Source of the DNA: Ashinkailepas kermadecensis
Lineage: Eukaryota; Arthropoda; Thecostraca; Neolepadidae
DNA: 64,000 nucleotides
Assembly (NCBI GenBank): GCA_034440615.1
Contig: JAOTOM010005145.1
Coordinates: 589,001-653,000, forward strand
Reading direction: 5' to 3'
This document shows positions 44,982-56,137 of the stretch, piece after piece; position 1 is the stretch's first letter, and the number at the start of each line of letters is the position of its first letter. Made by a program: the position numbers and the translations under genes. The notes below the pieces were generated by a model. It had not been told where the DNA came from, ran no database searches, and worked only from the letters and a program-made list of their open reading frames with translations.

Positions 44982-47900
44982 CAGTGTTGGATTTTCACTT
45001 CTCGTTCTTGGATTCGGAGTGTATAATCCTTGAGTTCATGCAATTACGGAGTGCATAATATCTGGTAACCATGGGGTGAATACAAAATACTGAGACAAAG
45101 AAACAAAGTCTTGTTTTTCCATTCAAGAAGCATGGTTACAGGTGTTTCATCCCACACAGCCTAAGTATGCCTCCTGATGCTGGATCACATAAAAATAGTA
45201 TTCACTGAGAATACAAACTTCACATAGCAGTCCTCTGTGTTGTGGTGCTGGAAAAGTGTTGAATATACTGTCATTGGCAAGAAGTAATGCATTTCATCAA
45301 TTGATTTTCCATGCAAGTTTGAATATATATTTCATTTCAGGTATGTATGTATATTACTATGATGAAATATGGTATTCAAGCTTAGGGTATCCAAGGACAT
45401 ATCTTACACAGTTTACCTCCATGAAGCAAACAAATGGTTTAGGCTTGGTTATGTTATGCTAAGTTGCGCTCTACTCTTAAGTTGGACAAGTTTTCATATC
45501 CAATGCTTTTTTTTATTTCAAGAATTTGTTTTTCAACAATGAACCAGGCAAGGTTAGGTTATGTCAGGTTATGTTCCTTAATTTGCATTTTTAAAGAAAA
45601 ATACTGGTTGAAATTGTTCCCTCTTTCAAGAGAATTATTCTTTTTGCATTGAAGGTTAGGCTAGGTTAGGGTAGATTATGCCACATTTTTTTCTTTTGCA
45701 AATTAATTTTTGCACTATATTACCCAACTCAAAGCCCATTTATTGGTGTTGTTTTGCCTGCCAACTGGAAAGTATGTATTTACAATGGAGGTGAGTGGTC
45801 ACACCATGTAAACCACATTTATAAACATGGCATTGGAAAAAGGAATTTCAATAACCCAAAATTACCCTAAACTGCAAATTTACAACTAGAAACAAAGTGA
45901 CGATGAACAAGAATTATGCCTTTCACATCAGGAACCACAAAACCTCAATATCCCTTATGGAAAATGATTGGTCCTGAACAATGTGCTGATGAAGAATGCC
46001 CATGGCATGGTTGGATTTAAAAAACAATGTATCAAGACTGACACAAAATGTTTCCAATATGAAATTTGAATCCATTCATTCCATGCACCACCATAGGCAT
46101 TATGTTAAATTTGGAAATCATTATGTCGCATTGGCAACAACAAAAGTGTACAAATTTACACCTGTGATTAGCATGCTCCAACTGTTACCCATCGAAAGAA
46201 AGCATTAATAGCAATTAAAGGAAACTAACCACCTTGCCGAAATTCTGCAATCATACTAATTAGGGGTATTGGCACCTTAAAATGATGAATATGACATTGG
46301 TTTTGCAAAATATTATGCTCATACTTCACAAAACGGGATTTTGGAAGTTTTTTTTTATCATAGGCCTCTAAAGGTTCGCCTTTAGGTTTAATTAAAGTTT
46401 AATTAATCTAATTTAAGTAAATTTTAAATTAAATTTAAATTTAATTTAATTAAAGCCTTTAGGTTTAATTAGGTTTAATTCGGTTTAATTAAATAAAAGG
46501 TTTAATTTCCATTGAAATGCTGTTTGCTTCCATATGAAGGAATTTTCACAACGCCCACCGAGTCTGTCCATGTCCCAAAACCGATGATAAAAGGCCTTAT
46601 AACTTCGGCTGGAAGATGTTTTGGACCGAACGGAGTATGAGGTAAGTGATTTCTCGACGTGGTCTTCAAAACTGCTATCTCAGTTAAAATCCCATTATAA
46701 AGGTGGTTAGTTTCCTTTAACCATATTCGCCGCAATAGCATCGGCAGAAAAAACAGAATTCCTACAAGGGGTATGCCAGAAAATAGGAGTCACCAGAAGA
46801 TAATAAAGCAGCACCTACCAGTTACTATTCCCACAGCACCTACTCTTTCTCCAGACGCACACCTGAGGAGAACGAAAACAGAAAAATAACAATGGCTTCC
46901 TCCCGGCTTCGGTACCTTGACCGTTGCCTTGGCTGACTCGATAGGCCTTGGGTTGGCCTTAGCCTTCATCAGGGCTGGCAGCGACTTGTGTTACATTGTC
47001 ACAAAAACAATGCAATCGAGACAAACTGCTCTTTTACCTTTGGCAACAAAGATGTCATCGCATTGGCTGAGTTCAAACCACTAAGCCAATCAGCAGCCTC
47101 CGTACGGTCAGCCGGAGTTTACGAAAGCCCAGTAAGCGGCCCATAACCACCCCTCATTTTGCAGTGTATAAGAACATGACGGCTAAATTTCCATTTTCCC
47201 GGAGTGGGAGAAATTAGTTGTCGGAGTGGCATAAACACTATTATTGCCACCAGTTTGTGGTGTACTGAAACAATGTAGGTCATGAAATGGAAGAACATTG
47301 AAATTTCTGGTTATATGGTGGTCCATTTGACTGTAAAATGTAACTAGGTTTGAAGAACGTTTTGGTACCATTTAGGTCATTTTCTTGCGTAAAATACATC
47401 GGATATCTTTTTGTTCTATTGCTCTGGACTGGTCCAGGATGCAAAACGATCAGTTTTGTTCATGTCAAGTTATGTAGAACATCTCAATCTTCAAGGAAAC
47501 AAAAATAAATGCATTATTTATAGCCTTTCTTGGCCGTAGTTTAAAAAGCTCCGACCGGAGTGGCAGCTGGAGAGCCGCGAATCCATCGAATCCAAGAAGC
47601 GCCGTTCGGGTCTGACCGGTCTGGGAATGGTGGTTTCCCTTCATTAGGCGAGCCGAGAATAGAGGTTTCTTTCACTTGGCGAGGAATTTTTATTGTATGC
47701 ACCGAGTTGCCCACTGGATGGAAAGAGACGAAAGGGGCTCGTTGTAGGCATCGCCAACCTTGGTAAGAACGACCAACTTGGATATAGTCGGATAATTCAA
47801 GGACCAGGTTGAGGTAGTGAGACTACTAGTTGATCTCGTGTAGTATCGGCCGACGTAGGAACTGAGGCCCAATTGAGGTTTCTTGAAATGTAATTATTCT

Positions 47901-49265
47901 TGTTGGTGTAAACTTCAGTATCAAAGCAGGAATATAGCTACCTAGCTAGAATGATGTATGCACAACCAGCTTAATGTTGAGAAGTATGGGTAGCCATAGG
48001 ACAATTGTGATTCCTTATATTTTGCAGTGGTGCACATCTGTATTCCTCTGTTGGTGCCCATGCATGCAGTGGCACAGCCTAGGACAGGATTGTTTTATAT
48101 ACTGGGGGGCTGTGGACCCTCAATGTTTGCTTTGCTTCTCAAATGACAATTTTTAACATGGGACCCTATGGAGTGTGCCCCCAATATATTTCACCCTGCC
48201 CATTGCCTTTCATGTATTTCCCCATCCCAAATAATTTTCGTAAATGAACATCCATGACCTAGAAATAGTATTTTCATAAGTGTGTTCTTAATGTGTTGGA
48301 TTTGGATGGAAGAACCTTTCAGCTTGTTTTGTTTTGTTTTGGAAATAAAGCTTTCATTTTTGTAAGACAGTATATTTTCAGGAATACGGGATTGGTTCCC
48401 TTCAGTGCACCCATACAGTAACTCACAAGGATTGTTGTGCTCTAACAAAATGTTTCAGGAAATTGTGAAGTGCACCCCACCTCATACCCAAATCAACTCC
48501 ATTATTTTGTTTTTGTCCCTGCAGCTTCCTGAACATTCCTATGCCATGACAAATCATAACATATGTCCACAAATATTTTGGGGATGTGATTGCTTTTGGG
48601 ATTTGCAAGCTGTGTAGGGTTCTCTAGTTTTGTCTAGCCTTGCATTCTTCCGAACACTACTGGGTCCAGCATTTTCACAAATCAAAATAATGTACACATG
48701 AAGGCATCGCTGTTTATTAATTCACATGTTCCAGGCAATTACATACCACCTGCACCATTTCATGGAACAAATAAATTGGTATTAATGTTGTATGCAGATT
48801 GCAGAGTGATCCTTAAGCATCTGCTGTCATCTGTTGCCATGCTAGCAAGCTGGCACTTGTCTAGTCTTGCTTGCTCTAATTTTCTGTTCCACTTCTGCAT
48901 CCTCTTGGAATGTTGCTGCAGCTCTCATGGTCACCTGAAATACCAAATGTGCATTATTCTCAATGATGTTGCCAAGTTGCTGTGGCAAGGACATAACATG
49001 GCTAGACGAGATGAAGAGCACCAAAACTAGAAGGGTTTTTCATTATCAGCGATTTATTACCATATGTTATAGGCCCTTGGAACATGCTGCATCCTCTGCT
49101 TCATCACAATCCAATAATACTATTGGATTATGACAGCTGGTTGAGATTGCTGTTTAAGCAAGGCTCTTCACGATATATCATGTAATGTAAGGAGTGGATT
49201 TTTTTGGGAGTGTATAATTCTTTGGATGACAAAAGTTCCAAAAAAGGACCATATTTCCAACACTG
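44982..49265. mobile_element. Large hAT-like element Y (4.28 kb), no recognisable transposase
   Basis: Ends CAGTGTTGGATTTTCACT and, reversed, CAGTGTTGGAAATATGG, with the exact 8-bp duplication TTTGTGTG. Subterminal GGAGTGTATAAT (45018) and GGGAGTGTATAATTC (49207) match element X. The interior is AT-rich, with GGTTAGGTTATG-type strings at 45550-45690 and an A/T block with AATTTAAATT palindromes at 46390-46470. No transposase motif is seen in any frame. Y shares related right-half sequence with X but is 2.4 kb shorter. Confidence 0.87.
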
Positions 49266-49273
49266 TTTGTGTG
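49266..49273. repeat. 8-bp target duplication, right (TTTGTGTG)
   Basis: Exact match to 44974-44981. Confidence 0.9.
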
Positions 49274-49937
49274 TGAACCTTAACTATCTAGGGGCATTGC
49301 AAAGAATCGACCAAGAAACGACTTAACCTCCCCTCCACCCACCCCGCCATCAATCTTTGGAAGCTTCTTAGCTCTACTCTAACCCATCTAAATCCCGAAG
49401 TCCCGATACATCTCGCGTTTTGAGAGACATCTGAGAGGATGGTCCGGTCCGTGGAAAGGTGGAAAGGGTCTTTGATGCCTCCAGGAGTCATTTGTGATGG
49501 TTTGAGTGGGCTTTGAGCCCAGAAAGTGCTCTGGTACTGCCATGTGGACTTCTTCCGGCGGCTAGAGGAGCTCCGATGACTATAAGTGGCCGTTTTTGTT
49601 TGCTTGTTAACGTTTATGTAGCTTGCTTCATAAGCCGTCGACTAGAATCCCAGTGATCGACACGGCACCTCATCAAAATCATATCAGCGCACGGCTTACA
49701 TGATTATTACCCTGTGGAAAAATGCAGAGAACGGAGGAATGCGACTGTCAAAGCTGACGTTTTTTGTCGCTTGCTGACCGTACCCACGTACCGAAGGCCA
49801 TCTGCTAGCTTGTCGCACGTCGTTCGGAACTACCACGACGGAAGGCGGGAGGCACGCCTCGAGCCGGCGGCGGAACTACTCAGGCGCGGAATAAGACCTA
49901 CTGCGGTGCGGCGCGTCTTCCGGTCGGGCTGCATCCA
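49274..49937. other. Unique sequence, no gene recognised
   Basis: From 49714 a plus-strand frame is open, reads through the following array and continues to 51198. The first 70 codons are Arg-rich and match nothing that I recognise. Confidence 0.5.
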
Positions 49938-50601
49938 GCTCGGCCGACCGTGTCGCGCCACGCCCTCAGGCGGGCGACTCCTGCCGACCCGGAGACTATC
50001 CGCCGACCGTGTCGCGCCGCGCCCTCAGGCGGGCGACTCCTGCCGCCCCGGGGACTATCCGCCGACCGTGTCGCGCCGCGTCCTCGGGCGGGCGACTCCT
50101 GCCGCCCCCGAGACTATCCGCCGACCGTGTCGCGCCGCGTCCTCAGGCGGGCGACTCCTGCCGCCCCGGAGACTATCCGCCGACCGTGTCGCGCCGCGTC
50201 CTCAGGCGGGCGACTCCTGCCGCCCCGGGGACTATCCGCCGACCGTGTCGCGCCGCGTCCTCAGGCGGGCGACTCCTGCCGCCCCGGAGACTATCCGCCG
50301 ACCGTGTCGCGCCGCGTCCTCAGGCGGGCGACTCCTGCCGCCCCGGAGACTATCCGCCGACCGTGTCGCGCCACGTCCTCAGGCGGGCGACTCCTGCCGC
50401 CCCCGAGACTATCCGCCGACCGTGTCGCGCCGCGTCCTCAGGCGGGCGACTCCTGCCGCCCCGGAGACTATCCGCCGACCGTGTCGCGCCACGCCCTCAG
50501 GCGGGCGACTCCTGCCGCCCCGGAGACTATCCGCCGACCGTGTCGCGCCGCGTCCTCAGGCGGGCGACTCCTGCCGCCCCGAGGACTATCCGCCGGCCGA
50601 T
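49938..50601. repeat. 59-bp minisatellite, 11 copies
   Basis: Unit landmarks TCAGGCGGGCGACTCCTGCC and GACTATCCGCCGACCGTGTC. Copies differ at few sites (CGCC/CGTC, CCGGAG/CCGGGG/CCCGAG). All three plus frames stay open. Confidence 0.96.
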
Positions 50602-51111
50602 GTTCGTCGTCGCTCCAGTTTGCTGCTCGATGGGCTGCCGATGTCCGTGTTGAGCGGCGGTTGCGGTACCATTCAGCAGGCTCTCGTCTGGCGGGAGCCG
50701 TTGACCCGCGAAAACTCCAGGTTTTTGCCGTGCTTAGTGGCCAGGAAAATTGAAAGCCTCGTGCTATATCTGTTGCAGTTACATGTTTTTGCTCTGTGCC
50801 GACGACGGCACAGCGGCCGACTTAGTGTCGGCGGTTCGGAAACCCTATATGGTCCGCCTCGTGCCCTCACTCGCCCAGTTCCTCTAATGGCATCTGATGC
50901 GGGGTGGTGCTCATTGGGTACGCTCAAAAGGATAACGGAAGATGTCATGCTTTCCTATCATTGCCATGTGATAACATTTCTTGTGCTTCCAATTCGACGA
51001 GGAAAATATTCCACAAAAACGTTCACACCGGAAGTTGACCGCGAAAGCCATCGCCACGTCGGCATGGCACGCGTAATGTCATCCTCAGCCAACAGATGCT
51101 CCCTGTTTCAG
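50602..51111. other. Sequence between array and candidate exon
   Basis: A plus-strand frame stays open for about 200 codons beyond the array (to 51198), but no domain is recognisable. It ends in a pyrimidine-rich tract TGCTCCCTGTTTCAG (51097-51111) that would serve as a splice acceptor. Confidence 0.45.
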
Positions 51112-51231
51112 AGGGTATCAAATCAAAGCCGAACAGCAGACTGGCGCGTCGGGCGCGGAGCTTCAAGGAGGATCTCCTGGAGAAGCTCAACAACATGAAA
51201 ACGCCTCACGTGATTCGTTCTCACAGTCCAG
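51112..51231 (+). CDS. Candidate internal coding exon (120 nt, phase 1-1)
   Basis: Bounded by a good acceptor (CTCCCTGTTTCAG, ending 51111) and a consensus donor (CCAG|GTGAGT; intron begins 51232). In the frame starting at codon 51114 it reads GIKSKPNSR, then LARRARSFKEDLLEKLNNMK, then TPHVIRSHSP. The composition is unlike the surrounding repeat translations: balanced and helix-prone, with basophilic-kinase-like RRARSF and RSHSP sites. 120 nt with the same phase at both ends means that it can be skipped without a frameshift. I do not recognise the protein with confidence. No partner exon was found in the window, so introns would have to be long and filled with the repeats described here. Confidence 0.45.
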
Positions 51232-52221
51232 GTGAGTTGCTGTGCCACGTGGCGGAGGTGGGACGCTGCCGCCCTGGTGATGCTCTGTTGGACGTGCTCT
51301 CGGTGATGCTCTGTTGGCTGACACGTCAGACTCGCCGCCGGTCAGGCGCCGGACGCGGACTATGTCAAGCACAGGCGGAGCAGGAAAATACCTAAAATAG
51401 GGCTCCGAATGATCAGAACGAGATTGTAGGACCATATCGGGACCATGGGAGACTGTCGGGGCGATAAGGGACCGCATTGATCCAGAGACGACCCGACCAT
51501 GATTGGGGAAGATCAGACCGGCGCTAGGGAAGACCAAACCGTGCCATATCAGGCCGAGAATGAGTCGTCCAGGCGAAACGGACTGGGGGGAATGAGGAGC
51601 TCAGAATGCTTGTGGTATTTCTGTATTCAAGGATAGTGATGTTTCATTACATCCCGATTAATCACATGGCACTGATTTAAATATGTGCCTGAATCATTAC
51701 CATTGCCTTTTCGATAATTATCTGTCATCTATTTTTCATCTAGCGTTATCATTATCTCATGTTTATCATTGTCTTATGAAGAAGGTGTTAGCCACATCAC
51801 GTCTTGAACCGTTGCAGAGAAGTAAGCTGTTTGTCATAGGATTTGTCTGTTTCACCACGAGATGGCCGTGTCGGCGTACGACAGGGAGTGAGGCGCTGCG
51901 CGACACAGAGCTGGGCAACGAGCCGCCGTCACACTCCAGCCATTCGCACCGAATATGGAAGACGAACATTTGCATATTTAGTGAGGGACCGATGGCGCTG
52001 CTGTGGCCGCTCATCCATCCTTGAATGCCAATTGGCTGTTACACGGCCGTACTCGCGCCGCCCGACTCGCCCTCGCTCGCTCTGCAAGCGTACCGAAATC
52101 CAACCGCAGGTCCGGCGGCGCCCCCAGCAGTGAAGTGGGGGCGGGCGGCCGTCGGGTTAACGCAGGGTCACCGCGTCGCCGATACAGGTAGCCTGAAGGT
52201 CGACGAGCGCGGCCGACTCGT
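51232..52221. other. Sequence without a recognised gene
   Basis: Several GACC-rich degenerate units at 51410-51560 (GACCATGGGAGACTG, GACCGCATTGATCC). If 51112-51231 is an exon, this would be intron. Confidence 0.45.
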
Positions 52222-52380
52222 CAGTGCTGGCGTGTGCTAGTCAACTCGTCCGTCCCTCAACCGAAAGGTTGCGGGTTCGAGGCTCGCTGGCCGCGATATT
52301 TTTCTACCTCTGACGACATTTTTGGCTTGAGACGGTGGTGATTCACTATAGCAAACCAGCTGAGTAAGGAGGTAAGGAGG
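52222..52380 (+). mobile_element. Second tRNA-SINE-like family, copy 2
   Basis: TGTGCTAGTCAACTCGTCCG, then GAAAGGTTGCGGGTTCGAGG, resembles a tRNA head with a B-box-like GGTTCGAGGCT. It matches the copy at 44590. It ends near a GGAGGTAA triplication at 52371-52385. Confidence 0.5.
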
Positions 52381-52630
52381 TAAGGACAATAGGAGTGAAG
52401 CGTACGTGGGCCGCCGAACGCTGCGAGGTACGGCGCCTGACCGCGCAAACTGTACGCCGAGGGCGTCCAGCGTGCTCGCCCAGCACTTGAAGCGCGCCTG
52501 TGACGCACGCCGCGGGGGCGGGCCGGGCGGAGAGGGGGGAGGGGGAGGGGTGTGAGCCGACAATGAGCGGCGGCAGCCCGCCAGAGCAAATCGAAGGCAG
52601 GCCAGGCCGCTCGACACTCAGGCCTACAGG

Positions 52631-52822
52631 GACAGGCCGGCCGCGAGATGGAGAGGCCAGACAGACGCTTACGGAGAGTCGGGTGGGAGGGGAGGGCTGG
52701 TACCGGGTCAACTTAGCCCACTGCAGAGACAGGCCGACCGCAAGATGGAGAGGCCACACGCTCACGGGGAGTCGTCGGGTGAGAGGGGAGGGGCTGGCAC
52801 CAGGCCAACTTAGCCCAGTAGT
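52631..52822. repeat. 97-bp tandem duplication
   Basis: Two copies, starting at 52631 and 52728, share GACAGGCCG(G/A)CCGC(G/A)AGATGG and CAACTTAGCCCA. Confidence 0.85.
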
Positions 52823-55120
52823 TGAGCGGTGCACTTTGGATGGTGAGATCATTCGTTAGAGTCGCGCCAACGTCTGCGGCGCCGAGTGCCGCGACGGAAC
52901 GGCGGGCGAGGTCGATAACGGTGGCCATTGGTGGCGACGTCCAATGCCGACGGCGTCGTGAACAACCTGATGCAGCGCAGACCCCGCCCGAAGAGTAGAC
53001 ATAGCCGGCTCGACAGGCTCGCGGCGGACCGGCTCCAGGCTCCTGTTGCCGACGTCACGTGACCTCCGCACGCCGACACACCGGAACGGGCGTTGGCGGC
53101 GCGCGACCCTGCCTCGCTCTTCCCAGCCAAATTGGCCGCTCCGCAAGCCCACAGCACGCGGCGGTGCGTGCGCCGGCGCGACGGCTGTGGCGAGACCGCA
53201 CCGAGACCGGCCCGCCGGCAAGCCGGGGCGCGGGCCAACCGCTGGCCGGCACAGTTACCGACACGTGTTCCGGGCGCGTAGAAATGGATCCGATCGGCGG
53301 TCCAAACATTCAGAGACCCTGAGAAGCAGTGTGCAAAATGTATTAGAACGCTCACCGAGGTCCAGGACGTACGTGTTGTCCTCGACTGACAGCCGGAAAG
53401 AATATGCAAAATCAGATATTCCCCAAGCCATATGCCGATCGCTCCTCCAGAGTTCAGACCAATATTTTTAATGCATTTATCACAAAGCCTACTCCATGAT
53501 TCATGACTAGCGAATTAGACTTTGTCTCCCGCATGAAGTCACATAAAACTTCGAACTGTAGTCAATTGTTTCAAGTAATGTTCCTAGAACGAAGTGTTAT
53601 CGTTGACACATGCCCACGTCCTTCACACGCATGCCCAGTGTCATGAACTTATATAATTTGGGCGCTGTATGACCAACGCAGTCGATGCGCTCCTAAGCCC
53701 AAATAACCAACCGAACTTATATAATTGAAGTGTAACCAAATAGCCAATGCGAATCTGTTTATACAAATTTAGAACAGAGTTTCGACTTCGTTAAAAGACT
53801 TCATGAAAGTATGCGGGACCCATTTCAGATTCTGCATTTGGGATAGCAGCCACCATTTCATCATTCGTGGGGGGGGGGCGGATTTGTGTCAATTCTTGTG
53901 TTTAATTCGGACGCTAATTTGAGCCTTGCAAATTGCGTGTTTTCCGACATCCCTATCAATTTGACGTCTTTGCATACCATTTGGCGGACAGTGTTCACCA
54001 CACTGCATATGTTGTACATTTTGTGAGATATTTCATGGGTATTCGGCACGGATGCCGTAGATATCGAAGGATCTTTCAGGATACAGGACTTAAACGGTGA
54101 TGTTGAGGAGCGTCTCCGGCTCCTCCGTCCATCTCGCGCAATGCCCACGGCCTGTCGGCAGGTGTCAATGACCAACAGACCCGGCGCATGCCGTTCTAAG
54201 ACTGAACATGCGCTGACTCAAAACATGCGATTGTTAAAATGTACGTGTCGTTTATGATGTAGATCTGTCCGGTGTTTCGTGTCCAGTAATCGACCCGGCG
54301 CTGACGCCGGCTGACATTGGTATGAGCGTGGCCGCCGCGCCGGACAGGGCGAGGTCCGGGTGTGGGCGGTGCCGGCTGTGACGCAGCGCTGCGGGAGCCG
54401 CCGCCGAGTGCGCGCGGATCGGTCCGGCCTGCCGCCGGGCCGGAGGTCGCGCCGAGCAGACACATTTGGCGGCCTCGCGCAGCCGCCTTGGGGCTGCATT
54501 GGACAGGGGCTGGTGAGGGGGGGCACCCTAGAGCCGGCCAGTCCGCCGCAGAATAGCGCCGCTGAGAAATTCTTCTGGTGCAATGTAGCACTCGCGGTCA
54601 CACCTCACACGGACACAATGTGGAGTCATAATCATGACCATTCGGCCCGATATCTGACATAAGTCTCTGCCAAGGCCTCGTGCAGTGTATTTGTATTGGG
54701 TGCATCAACCTGGTCCCCTCACGAAGGTCATAGGGCGCCCAACTCGTCCGAGTTTGCTGGAATGTGTTTATCGTGAGTTTTGCTTAAACACAGTTTTTGC
54801 TGTTTAGCCTTTGCCGGGTCCATATGAAGCATATGTCAGGGGTCGCACTGTCGGAGACTGTACACGGACCATGCACTGTGACCGGCTGGATATGTCAGGA
54901 GTCGCTCTGTTGGAGACCGTCCACAGACCGTGTATGGGCGCAAAGTGACTTTTGCAGTCGACGCGCCCCTAAACACCAATCCACCACCACCACAGACCGT
55001 GTACCATTTGACCGGCGAGCCAGAGTTCGTGATACGTCACTGAGTGAGGGACACCAGTGATATACAGAGAGGGCCTCCGTATTTGGTCAGTGCATGATGC
55101 ACACCTCAGTCCCCGTCAGC
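52823..55120. other. GC-rich then mixed sequence, no supported gene
   Basis: 52860-53300 and 54300-54560 are very CpG-rich and could be a CpG island, but all six frames give only Arg/Pro/Ala-rich readings. 53655-53720 is a SINE tail piece in plus orientation (GACCAACGCAGTCGATGCGC, then AAATAACCAACCGA). The poly-G run at 53870-53878 is ordinary. Confidence 0.5.
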
Positions 55121-55398
55121 CGATGCCTCCCTGTGGTTAGACTGTAGCGTCACGGACCAGGATCTAGGCCGACGGAGACAGCACCGCCGCCTCCATGGGT
55201 CAGACTGAGCTGAGGGGCACCACGGACCAAGAACTAGGCCGGCGGGTACGGCACCGCTGCCTCCATGGGTCAGACTGAACTGAGGGGCACCACGGGCCAG
55301 GAACTAGGCCGGCGGGGACGGCACCGCTGCCTCCCTGTGGTTAGACTGGGCCGAGGAGCGCCACGGACCAGGAACTAGCCGGCGGGACGGCACTGACA
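55121..55398. repeat. 70-bp minisatellite, 4 copies
   Basis: Each unit contains ACCACGGACCAGGAACTAGG-type sequence and GGCACCGCTGCCTCC. Copies are 70 bp apart (55200, 55270). Confidence 0.92.
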
Positions 55399-55571
55399 AC
55401 AAATCCACGCAGCCCCGCTGGCCATTGGCGTACTCATGCTGGGGGCGTGCGCGACCTTCACGTCGCGGGTTCACGGAGGTCCACAGTGCGGCCATTTTAC
55501 TCCGCACGTCATGTAAGAACAGTGAGGCCACTTCTTCATCACAGTGCAGCCATCGCAAGCCGAATACATCA

Positions 55572-55935
55572 AGCAATACAATAGTGACATATGTGATATC
55601 TCGATATGATATACATCAATCAATACAAAGGTGACAGGTGTGGCATTTCGGACCTAGTATATCAATCAATACAACAGAGACAGATGTGATATCTCAGGCC
55701 TGCTATATCACTCAATACAATAGTGACAAATGTGGTATCTCGGGCTTAGTATATCAATCGATACAATAGTGACAGGTGTGATATCTCGGGCCTGGTATGT
55801 GAATCAATACAATAGTGACAGATGTGGTATCTCGGGCCTGGTATATCACTCAATACAATAGTGACAGATGTGGTATCTCGGGTCTGGTATGGCAATCAAT
55901 ACAATAGTGACAGATGTGGTATCTCGGGCCTGGTA
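55572..55935. repeat. 46-bp minisatellite, about 8 copies
   Basis: Unit landmarks ATCAATACAATAGTGACAGA and TGTGGTATCTCGGGCCTGGT. Confidence 0.93.
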
Positions 55936-56137
55936 CCATCCGCGCTGCGGCTGATCTGAGGTGCCCTTTTGGCGATTGAAGATACGTCGAGTCATTGGGT
56001 GTGATGGCGGCTCATTGTATTCGTCCGGTCGAGAACGACACGGCCGCCTCGCACTCGTCCCACCTCCAATAGGGGGCTGCGCGCTGCGATGGGCACCGTG
56101 AGCTCATGATAATGCCGCTGCTCTGCTGGTGGACATC
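55936..56137. other. 5' flank of the I-clade insertion
   Basis: Balanced or GC-rich flank. The change at about 56138 to a strand almost without G marks the insertion point. No poly-T or target duplication was identified. Confidence 0.5.

Noticed and set aside
52860..53300. Host gene in the CpG-rich region
   Set aside because: All six frames give low-complexity Arg/Ala/Pro readings without a domain. High GC explains the absence of stops.
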